Assembly: GCA_004151065.3 (NCBI GenBank)
Contig: NWUY0304667972.1
Span: forward strand, 1 to 18,854
Origin: Larix sibirica
Lineage: Eukaryota; Streptophyta; Pinopsida; Pinales; Pinaceae
Length of the DNA: 18,854 bases
Direction of reading: 5' to 3'
Under the pieces are notes generated by a model. It was not told the DNA's origin and did not search any database. It worked only from the letters and a program-made list of their open reading frames with translations. Shown here in pieces: positions 8,926-17,350 of the stretch (within the stretch, counting starts at the first letter, position 1; each line of letters begins with the position of its first letter). Position numbers and translations under genes: made by a program.

Positions 8926-10932
8926 TCAGTCTTTCACTCTATAGAAGCACGAACGGATTACTTCTTCCAGTTAGGATTCTGTTACTGCAGGGCAGGGTGA
9001 AGAGGAGGGCCAGGACTCAGCGAAAAGATTTGTTCTCGCTTGCCTTCAGCCAGCTTCAGACTGACTTTCATTCCCGTCTCGGATCTTAATCCTTAGGATT
9101 CATTCGGAGGATCCGGTGAAGCCTTTTTTTTAGCGGGTAATAATTCGAATTGAATTCTTTCATCATCTGCTATTTCTTCTTTTTGTTTTGTTTTAGCAGA
9201 ATCGGATTGGCTTCGAAGCTCTCTCTATCTAAATCTAAGGAAAGAACAAAGAAAACAAAGCTATAGCACACACTCCTCCTCAACAAGTGCTAGCGCATAG
9301 CGCGATGCTAGGATTTTCTTTTGCTTCCTGCAAAGGAAAGAGAACCTTAACCTTAACTGTCTCGTCTCCTATTAAGACCTAACCTAGCCACCGCCTTCTG
9401 TTATCTTCCCTTTGAGTATCCGGGTAAGAAAGAAGAAGCAGAAGAGAAAGCCCTTGGTCCGAGAAAGAAGGCTTCTTCAAATAAACTACCCGGGAATGAA
9501 GGTAGGGCAGAGGCATTCAAAGAAGCTGTTTTTTCAGACGCAGAAAACAGAAGATAGCACTGGAGAATCGGCCACCCTAGAAGATGGGTTTGCCAGAAAG
9601 ACCGATTAGCCAAGAGTGCACCCCCTTGTCTTTTCTTTTCGGCAGATCAGCTACGAAACCATCTTTGTTTCCGGATAGGTCTTTCTTAGGCGGATTTCTG
9701 GTGAATGAGCCGGGTGATTCCCTTGCCCTTGACAAAAGCACAAGTTGTAACGAGTCTTTCAACTCATGAGATGCTTTCTAATATACGCTATTTTGAGTTG
9801 AGTGAAGGGCGGTCTAGAGAGAGTGAGTGTGATTTTCACACTGAATCATTCAATTCGAAAGGGGTTTACAGAGTTCCAACAAAAGAAATAGCGAAATAGA
9901 AGTTCCATTCCGCTCGTTGTGGCCTTGACACAGCGGGAAAGACATGGGGTATCAGAATAATGGACTAGAAGAAAGGCGTAATCCAATCCTCCAAAAATAG
10001 TAATTCTATGAAAAAAGCATCCCACACTCTTTCAGATGAATAAGATGCCAATGAAGTATCTGTAGAAGTCTAAGGATTGTTTTTAAATGTTTCCGATATA
10101 CGAGTGGTTTTTTTACATAAGAAAATGAACATGATGATAAGTCCGTCCAACCTATTTACCCAATTGACTTGGAAGTAGAACGAGATGATCCATTGAGGGG
10201 AGGGCGGTGGGAAGGAGGGAACAGTAGAGGCGCTACTTTGACAACGCTGTTTTCTTGCAATGCTGCAAAGGCTTTTTCGGGAATCTGCCTTTCTATTTTG
10301 AGCTTTCTTGATTCCCATGGCTTTGAATGAACACATCTGGGGACTCGAGATCGAGGAGCGGATTCAACAATTGCAACTTCTAACTTCAAACTCTACTGTG
10401 GCCCGCCCGTGACGCTTTTTTTCTGCTTCTTTCTTGGCGGAGTTAGCAGAGAAGGGGAAAGCAGGCAGTAGTGGGAATCAATAAAAACCCCCTCTGGCAA
10501 AGCCTAATTATTTAGGGCGTAGCAGGAAGATTCGCTGGAACCCGAGAGCTAGCAAGAGAATAGAAAGAATTCCATGTTGGCACGCTCCCTCCTATTGTAG
10601 GCTTATTTTCCACTGGACAGTGTTACGGAAACTTCCAACGAAAATGGCTGCTTTATTCATTTTGTGTTTGCAATGAATTGAGTGGTTCCTTCGAGGAAGC
10701 GCTGTAAAATGTCAAACAGTTGGCACGTGACTGACGTACGCTTTGCTTTCTTCTTGTCCAACCGATTGAAAGTTTATTCCAACTCGAATTGATTAAGTAA
10801 TGGAGAAAGGGGGCATGCATTGACTAAGAACTTATAAACATCTTTTTCCGATGTCTACTCAGAGAAAGACTAGCTCTTATCTTTAACTATAAGCAATAGC
10901 GCCTAAGATGGAGAAAGAAAGATTACTGTATC
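8926..10932. other. Mitochondrial-type spacer, no supported gene
   Basis: The sequence has the texture of seed-plant mitochondrial intergenic DNA: purine-rich runs such as gaaagaagaagcagaagaga near 9427, and a broken palindrome ctagcgcat...atgctag at 9290-9311. ORFs on both strands overlap each other (9401-9613 minus with 9412-9609 plus; 9577-9762 minus with 9584-9769 plus; 10070-10336 and 10156-10389 minus) and have no family features. I found no tRNA cloverleaf and no group II intron domain V. Confidence 0.5.
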
Positions 10933-10942
10933 TTGTCTGGAT

Positions 10943-11248
10943 ATGGATATGAATCAACGAGAAACTGGGTTTTGGCTATCAAACTGGAAGAAGGGATGCT
11001 CTTGGATCAAAACATTGGGCATACGCGGGGCTTTGAAAGGATTCCTGGAAACTCGGAACAAAGGGATCTACCTCATCAGACTTTCGGCCCTGCTCTTCCA
11101 AGCTTATGTGTACGAGGATAACCTTATATTATTTATATATAATTGCCCTCGGAATGGGTTGTTTCAGTATTCGGGACATTGCGAAGTAAAGACGCTTCCA
11201 GCTCTCTCTTTTCAAGGTCCCGCCCGAATCATACATGGGAGCAAATGA
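10943..11248 (+). CDS. Hypothetical ORF, 101 codons
   Basis: This is a forward open frame of 101 codons from ATG 10943. The middle is hydrophobic (IYLIRLSALLFQAYVYEDNL, then LILFIYN), which could form one membrane segment but may be chance. Another forward ORF (10933-11121) overlaps it in a different frame. No domain is recognised and it has no partner gene nearby. It sits just upstream of the retrotransposon gag relic in the same orientation and is not obviously part of it. Confidence 0.2.
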   Translation: MDMNQRETGFWLSNWKKGCSWIKTLGIRGALKGFLETRNKGIYLIRLSALLFQAYVYEDNLILFIYNCPRNGLFQYSGHCEVKTLPALSFQGPARIIHGSK

Positions 11249-11316
11249 ATAACTTATTCACAATAAAGTACCGGGAGTATTGTAAAGCAAGAGACACCTG
11301 AGATTCAATCTTTTGG

Positions 11317-12196
11317 ATGACTCAGGGAGAGGACAAGTCCTTGGAGAACTATGCTAAGAGATTTCATTTCAGCTATAAGTGGTTTACTAACTACATAATA
11401 CATAAAAAATCCTTTAAATAGAGTACTCCTAAGAGTAAGATATAAATGGATGGAAGCTCTAAATCTGATAGCAATTGGAGACATCCCTAAATGCACCTAT
11501 GAAGAGATAAGGAATATCTTCAAAAACTATTAAAGAGCTGCTACAAAAAAGAGTAAAGGTCTAAGATAAGTTTATGCACAATCCTTGAAAGCAACAACTA
11601 GACTTACTAAGATGGAGAATGGTAATTTATTGGAGGACATGAAGACAAGTATCTTGCACTCATTAGCAATGCAATTTGATACTATAAAAAGAAATAAGAA
11701 GCAAGAGAAGGCCGAGAAGGCTCTCACAGTTATCTGTCCAAAATGTACCAAGAAGCATGCTCGCCATGAATGTCCACTAAGTAGTGTGGAAGTCTGCAGC
11801 ACTTATAGAGAAGATCATAACAAAAGCCAATACCCTCAATTTCCTAGTATGAAGGCCATGTATGGAGGAGCTGAGGAGAATACGAAGCGAGTTTGCTTAA
11901 CCAACCAAAGAAAGCAAGGAGCACCTAGACAAATGTCTCAAGATATTTCTAATGAACATCCTCAATATTGAAATTCGACTTGGGCTAATCAAATGAATTA
12001 TTCCACAAATCGGTACTATTCCACTCCTCAACCTTGGCCAAAGAAAATCCCATCTCCACAGCAGTGGCAATATAAAAACCCTTGAGGACAACAACAAACC
12101 TTCTTTCCATACCAACAACCTCAACAAACCCAGTGGTCTACTCCTTAGCAACCTTGAAGACCTCAATAGGAATATTGTTAAGTGGTTATTGTGCAA
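11317..12196 (+). pseudogene. Ty3/gypsy gag fragment with zinc knuckle, degraded
   Basis: This is a relic of the Gag (capsid/nucleocapsid) protein of a plant Ty3/gypsy retrotransposon. It begins in one frame with TQGEDKSLENYAKRF (from 11320), then shifts by one to the frame used from about 11429 on (WMEALNLIAIGDIPKCTYEE). The longest intact piece is 11585-11971, 128 codons. It contains a nucleocapsid-like knuckle C51-X2-C54-X3-H58-X4-C63, then a second cluster in which two expected Cys are Tyr (C71, Y74, H78, Y83). A Gln/Pro/Trp-rich tail follows to about 12180, with stops where Trp or Gln would fit. These changes are explained by G-to-A or C-to-T transitions. The domain order fits the lineage of the protease at 5372, but the two are 5.4 kb apart. 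It is not functional. Confidence 0.8.
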
Positions 12197-12269
12197 ACCA
12201 GAATGTGGTGATGATTAAATTATGCAGGAGCAAAACACAATGAAGAATCATTTACTGGCCCAAGTGAAG

Positions 12270-12991
12270 TGTTGTAGGAATTGGTTCTATAATTTGTGAG
12301 TAAGATGAGTGAACTGCCATGGTTTTGTAAATTGCGTTATTTTCTTACCTTACTGTTATTTTGTACTGCAAAAAAGAACATTCAGTGGTCAATGTTAAAT
12401 CCCATAGAAATGGACTATTTAGTAAATGCGTTTTATTGCAGTTGGCATCACTATTTGAAATGAAAGGAAAGTAGTAAAAATACAGTGTGAATAAGCCTGA
12501 ATTATTTCGAAGTGTATAGAGAACAGAAACCTCGGAAGCAATCCTGAAGTAAGAGTATTTGCAAAGTTTGTATATCGTCCTGACTGCTAGTGCTGGTGTG
12601 GTTGCTTATATGCCTGTCTGGTGATTAAAATGTAGGTTGGTTGTATTCAGGTAACCATATAGAGAGAAATTCTTAGCACTTATCCGGTATAAAATAAAAT
12701 GACCAAGAACATGACTTGAAGCCAAGAAGCAAGGCCAAGCCTAGTGTGCCTACCTGGTCTCCAGTCAAGAGTTCATTGGAGACAACATTAACCGTCCTTG
12801 GGGTTATATACATATTTGTTGGCATACTCAGAATACTGATTAGTTGTGCTATAGCTGGTTGATGTGTGTAGGCTACAAAGATAACGGAGGCTTAACAGCC
12901 TTAAGACTAAGAACAAAGACCAATAATTAATTTGCGCGGAGTATCCATGTTGGTGAAGCGAGTGGGCTATAAGTCCCTCATTTACGGATCA
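12270..12991 (+). repeat. Probable 5' LTR of an LTR retrotransposon
   Basis: The right edge is supported: CA at 12990-12991 is followed by TA and then the primer binding site, the usual LTR-to-PBS spacing. The left edge is tentative, taken as TGTTGTAGG at 12270. I see no clear polypurine tract before it, and no second LTR in the window to confirm it. A TATA-like ttatata at about 12804 and an AT-rich ataaaataaaatg near 12688 could be promoter and polyadenylation elements. The length of about 720 bp is reasonable for a plant LTR. Confidence 0.45.
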
Positions 12992-12993
12992 TA

Positions 12994-13004
12994 TGGTATC
13001 AGAG
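12994..13004 (+). other. Retrotransposon primer binding site (initiator-Met tRNA)
   Basis: TGGTATCAGAG is an exact 11-base complement of the 3' end of plant initiator methionine tRNA, the primer used by many Ty1 and Ty3 elements. It lies 2 bases after a CA dinucleotide and about 50 bases before a gag-like ATG (13055), which fixes the element's orientation as forward. Confidence 0.75.
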
Positions 13005-13054
13005 TAGTTGAATCCTTTATCGTGACACAATTGCCATAACTTTACAGACCTAGC

Positions 13055-13690
13055 ATGGGTAAAGGAGGAAATATATAAAGGTTGGAAGACCTGCAATCCA
13101 TCAATGCTCAACTGCAAGAAGAGAAAAAGAACTTGAAGGAGAAGGTCCATATGTATGACCGATGGATAGAAAAGATGGAGAGTACCCTAGAGACCTAATA
13201 AAATATTATTTTCTTTCTAAAGAACCAATTTGACGAATGCCAAAGCTCCCTCACTATCGTCATGGCAGATTGGGACAAGCACAGAGTTCAGCTGGTACAA
13301 CTAGGGAGAAGGTCATTCAAATGGGTAGTTGGCAGGAGGACAGGTTAACTTAGATGAAGAATCAGTTGTAGCAGGAGTTGCTGGAGAAAAAGAAGGCATT
13401 GGAAAAGCTACAAGTGTTTGTTCAAGAGAACCTAGAAACTATACCATCTTCCATTGCCATTGCCAAATCCAGTACCATGACCGAGACTAGCATGGTAAGT
13501 TCACATTGTTTAGCCCCTTCTCAAGAACCTTTCGGTGAATTGAAAAATAATACAAGAGGAATAGGTTCCAAGCTACTAAGGCAGATGGGCTACGAAGGAT
13601 AAGGGCTAGGCAAGAGGAGACAAGGCATCCTAATACCCATTATAGCTGAGCAAAGAAACAAGCATGAAGGCCTAGGTTTCGATGGAAGAG
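13055..13690 (+). pseudogene. Degraded gag-like ORF ending in a G-patch domain
   Basis: This is the first coding module after the primer binding site. ATG 13055 opens a frame reading MGKGGNI, a stop, then the coiled-coil-like QLQEEKKNLKEKVHMYD. Double stops follow at 13196-13201, then NQFDECQSS in the same frame (from 13223). A shift to another frame occurs by about 13321, giving another Lys/Glu-rich helix (LLEKKKALEKLQVFVQENLE). About 13546-13680 encodes a G-patch: NTRGIGSKLLRQMGYEG, a stop (13600-13602), then GLGKRRQGI and KHEGLGF. G-patch is a short glycine-rich nucleic-acid or helicase-binding motif, known in eukaryotic RNA-processing proteins and in some retroelement polyproteins. The coiled coil plus G-patch directly behind a PBS suggests a retroelement structural protein. 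It is disrupted and not functional. Confidence 0.7.
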
Positions 13691-13910
13691 AAGAAAAGAC
13701 CACAAACAAAAAAACCAATTTGATAAGGAAAAAGACATGCCAGAATTGGCCCGCACATCTCGAAGTTTTGCCGTGAACAAACCCAGAAGAAATAGGCGCC
13801 GGTATCATCTCCCGCTCTAGGTGCCGGAACCCGGGGCCATCAAGAAGTCCGCAGCCGAATTGATATACAATTATACTTGGTTACAGCAAACAACAACCAA
13901 AGCTGACAAG
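13691..13910. other. Boundary between retroelement relic and repeat array
   Basis: Only 220 bases separate the G-patch relic from the first array words. The start may be degraded retroelement sequence (ACQNWPAH-like translation after the G-patch) but no motif is certain. A minus-strand ORF (13590-13808) is a shadow of the relic. Confidence 0.35.
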
Positions 13911-14273
13911 GCCTAATCTACGATCTACGTGGCCATACAGGTTGAATTCGCATGGAGAAGTTTGCACATCTGATACTTGCATATAGAAGTTGGTTGAACC
14001 CTCCCATAGTGCCATATGAGTTCGGGCTAGTTGATGTTGTCGATCCACTCTCATCTAAAAAGCCAGGTGCTGATGCCAGAGAGCTGGAGCTAGGCTCAGA
14101 CCTCGTTGTCATATCGGATTACTGCTCTACTGGGCTCCTGGGATTGGATACTACGCTGGGACGGCTGCTCAGCTTGGATCTGGTCTGCTAACATAGTGCC
14201 TACGTGTTAATATAAGAGCTAGCCATATGGAGACGTTTACACTGGATCTTCTTCATAGCCATTAAGCTTACCA

Positions 14274-14627
14274 ATGTTACTATATGATATGTCCATAGAG
14301 ACGTTTACCTTGGGCTCACACGGAGAAGTCCCTGGCTATGCTCCTCCAAATGGGCAGGTTGAACTTGCTAAGTCCTGGCATACCAATTTGATCTCTATAA
14401 CTCTAATTTATCCTAGAAAAAGCCCCAGAGAAAAAGCTGCTGGTCTCCACTTCCGCACCGCATATGATCTCACATCCCAGATTTTGCATAGAGACATGGT
14501 TCCAGTCCTAACCATGCATGCTACTATGGCAGCAGGTTTGCCAGCGCATCGATACGTTGACACTTGGATTCGCATGGATAAGTGTTCACCTAAGACCTAT
14601 ATGCAGTCATACCTAGACAAAGATTAA
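14274..14627 (+). CDS. ORF inside the repeat array, 117 codons, doubtful
   Basis: This open frame begins within a copy of the array's main word, giving MLLYDMSIETFTLGSHGE. The same peptide pattern (Y-D-V/I/M-x-I-E/D/Q-T) is encoded by several other array copies, for example YIYDIGIDTFAI at 16664 and YIYDVAIQTLNL at 16909. The rest has no family resemblance. The ORF may exist only because the repeated word lacks stops in this frame. Confidence 0.15.
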   Translation: MLLYDMSIETFTLGSHGEVPGYAPPNGQVELAKSWHTNLISITLIYPRKSPREKAAGLHFRTAYDLTSQILHRDMVPVLTMHATMAAGLPAHRYVDTWIRMDKCSPKTYMQSYLDKD

Positions 14628-16736
14628 TATATGATATTGGCATATCTAAGCTTTGCTAGAACCCCAGAGAACTAATTTCCTTGTTGCCGCTCTGACGACT
14701 ACTCTCTAACTGTTGCCTAGATTTGGCATATCTACGTCCTGTACGGTATGGCCATAGAGACATTCTGGCCTAATAATTGGTAATCTATAGGCCTATGCCC
14801 TATAATCCAAGTGCTAGTAGCCTTGTGAAAAAAGCCATGTTGACCTTGTCCATAACCAGTCCAATTGGTTCATATATGATGTAGCCATAGAAACGTTTAC
14901 ACCTTTCCTCGGAGAATACCTAGCTGGGCGGGCCCCTGCAGAAGACCTCGTCATAGCGGCCATACCTACCTACAACTACAACCTCTTACTTTACTATACG
15001 AGCTGCTCACACCTCTACGTTTCACTTGGACTAGCATATATACTTGTGCATATATTTGCTGAGCTCCAGCGAACTCTAATATAATTAGTTCCGCTACTAG
15101 CATAGAATGGATCTCTTACACATATTATGATGTAGCCATATAGACGTTTACTAGGTCCCTACTTGTTACTATATGATGTTTCGCTGATAAACCTGAACAA
15201 CTAGCTTACCTTATTGCAGCAGCCATATCCACTCTAGTTACTATATGATGTCACCATAGATACGTTGACCACTTGAACTGGCATATCTACATATGCAATT
15301 CTATTAATTGCTCTATGGGGCCTAGTTGGACCTGGGATTCCGGAGGCTCCTCCTGGACCTACACCTGGAGTACCTAGAGTTGATGCCATACGGGGAAAAT
15401 ATATGATATAGCCCTATATCTATATAATTGTTCACATATGATATCGGCATGGATACGTGAAACCTGCCTAAAGCCACTAGTCGCAGGTGCTTATGCCATA
15501 GCTGGGCTCTAAGCTGACCGTGTAAGAACTACTGCCAAAGCTGAACTAAGAGAATAGACTCTGCTTAGTTACCTAGTCTGCACTTGTCTCTCTAAATTGG
15601 TTCATATACGATGTTGGCATAGAGAACTTGTTCTCATATACCAGGCCATATCTACTAGTTCATATAAGACACCTTGGACCTGGGACCTATGGAGAGGCTG
15701 CTCGCACCCCTCTACGTTGTTGAACTTGTCCAGACCGATCTGGCTACTCTACTAGGACTACTACTACTCTCTTGTACTACTCTAATGGGCTCCTAGAACT
15801 AGTTTTACCATACATACGATCTCACATCTATACTTGGCTCCTAGATTGGCACCTTCCTAGATAATCTAGTTACACTAGCTCTATGGCTCTATACCTATGC
15901 TAGCCTTGTTTGCACTGTGAAAGCCAGCAGACCTAACTACAATATTTTGCATGGATACGTTGAAACTTGAACTTGCATATATACATGTGCATATATACCT
16001 GTTACTAGTTGCTGCTATGGGCCCTATTTGGACCTGGGACTCTTCTGGCTGACTCCTAATTGCTGCCATGGGGGACCCTAGGATCCTACTAGCCCTAGTC
16101 CCGTATGGGCGCATTGATACGTTGAACTTGGAACTCGCATAAGTCCTGCTGGCTAAGACCTAGCTGGTAAACCTGGCCTGCATAAGACCTCGTCGTCATA
16201 GTGTGCAATAGACTTATATTCGTATATAGACATGCCGGACTAAAGCCAGCAGCCAGGTGCTGCTTATGCCAGAGCTGCTAGGTTCAGCTCCATTTGGACT
16301 ACTATGATATATTGGCATATCTGCTTGGCCATCTCTTACTAGAGCAGCTCGCATAGAGACGTCTGCACCTTGCTTTGACAAACTAGTTTTAACATACTCT
16401 ATAGCACATATACTCTAATAGCACATATAGACATGTTCATATAAGATATCGGCATAGATATGATGTAAGCATATTGGCAATGCTTGCTATGCAGGTTGAA
16501 CTTGCATCTTCTCTGTGCTAGCCTTGTGAGAAAGCCAGAATGCCAGTCCCAGCGGATTCACCTGGTCTTAGTCTCTTCACCGGTGGTGCAGCAGTAGAGA
16601 AACTATGTAGCATATAGACGTGTTCATCCATATACGATGTCACATAGAATAGCTAATTGTTCATACATATATGATATTGGCATAGATACGTTTGCAATTT
16701 TACTAGCATATCTTCTACTAGCGCTAGTTGATCTAG

Positions 16737-17195
16737 TTGGTGCTGCTGTCCGATCCATGTTGGTGGTCTGGGGTCCGGCCATGCCAGTTATATACGATCC
16801 TAGACCTAGCTGGGATTGGAGACTACGCTGGGGTTGTTGTTGTGTCCGTCCTCCTAGCTGCAATTAACACTACTCTGAGGCCTCTACAATATGGCCTTAC
16901 TAGTTCATACATATACGATGTTGCCATACAAACGTTGAACTTGCCCAGCAGACCGAGATCCACTATCCTCTGGGGCTATTCGACTCGAACTACTACTCGA
17001 CTGGGATGGGACTACTACTTTACTAGGCTGCTGCTCCTGGGATTGATGGGAGACTTACTACGCTGGGACGGCTCGGACTACTACTCGATAGACTGGGCTC
17101 CTGGGGCGAAGACTACAGGATTCCCGCCGGCTGATTCCACTAGCTCTACTTGGTTCATATACGATGTTTCCATCTCTACTTGGACCTGGGGCTGA
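16737..17195 (+). CDS. Longest ORF of the window, inside the repeat array, 152 codons, doubtful
   Basis: This is the longest ATG-initiated ORF present, but it is made wholly of array words. It holds two copies of the main word (YIYDVAIQTLNL near residue 58, FIYDVSISTWTWG at the C-terminus) and two copies of the CTGGGATTG...CTACGCTGGG word. The middle is rich in Tyr, Thr, Leu and Trp. I recognise no domain. A shorter ORF (16637-16867) overlaps it in another frame, and a minus-strand ORF (16624-16863) is open across the same words. I regard translation as unproven. Confidence 0.15.
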   Translation: MVLLSDPCWWSGVRPCQLYTILDLAGIGDYAGVVVVSVLLAAINTTLRPLQYGLTSSYIYDVAIQTLNLPSRPRSTILWGYSTRTTTRLGWDYYFTRLLLLGLMGDLLRWDGSDYYSIDWAPGAKTTGFPPADSTSSTWFIYDVSISTWTWG

Positions 17196-17350
17196 CTCCG
17201 GAAGCTTCTACTAGATCTCTACTAGTATCATATACATATGATATATTGCCATGCATACGTTGAACTTGTCCAGCGGCCCGATCTACTATGGAGCAGGCTC
17301 TTCTACGGCTACTCCACTTGGACTACAAGGTTCCTACTAGTGAAACTATG

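Larger units (their letters stand above)
13911..17350. repeat. Degenerate shuffled repeat array, about 3.4 kb
   Basis: This is a dense array of diverged copies of a few sequence words in changing order. The main word (A) begins TTCATATAYGATGTTGCCAT and continues with AGATACGTTGAACTTG. Copies or part copies lie at 14221, 14277, 14461, 14544, 14626, 14746, 14869, 15121, 15166, 15238, 15431, 15601, 15803, 15949, 16109, 16301, 16351, 16437, 16611, 16660, 16904, 17154 and 17228. Other words recur: CTGGGATTGGAGACTACGC (14132, 16806, 17028), AGACCTCGTCGTCATA (14098, 14943, 16185), GCTAGCCTTGTGAGAAAGCC (14813, 15899, 16517), GCCAGGTGCTGATGCCAGAG (14061, 15483, 16251), CTGCTCGCACCCCTCTACG (15000, 15694). 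Word order differs between places, so it is not a simple tandem satellite. CTAG is strongly over-represented. Function unknown. Confidence 0.8.

Noticed and set aside
9290-9311. Palindrome-like ctagcgcatagcgcgatgctag
   Set aside because: Pairing needs a bulge and leaves only about seven base pairs, which is too weak to call a terminator, recombination site or RNA element.
9401-9769. ORFs open on both strands (9401-9613 minus, 9412-9609 plus, 9577-9762 minus, 9584-9769 plus)
   Set aside because: They overlap antisense over nearly their whole length, have no family resemblance and lie in spacer-like purine-rich sequence. Chance is the simplest explanation.
11305-11802. Minus-strand ORFs 11305-11496 and 11572-11802
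   Set aside because: They are antisense shadows of the forward gag relic, whose zinc-knuckle reading is far more convincing.
12270-13690. An intact, active LTR retrotransposon
   Set aside because: There is only one candidate LTR, no reverse transcriptase or integrase, and the gag-like ORF has stops and a frameshift.
13911-17350. CRISPR array or simple satellite
   Set aside because: Repeat copies are highly diverged, spacing is irregular, and word order changes. CRISPR repeats would be near-identical with uniform spacers, and a satellite would keep a fixed monomer.
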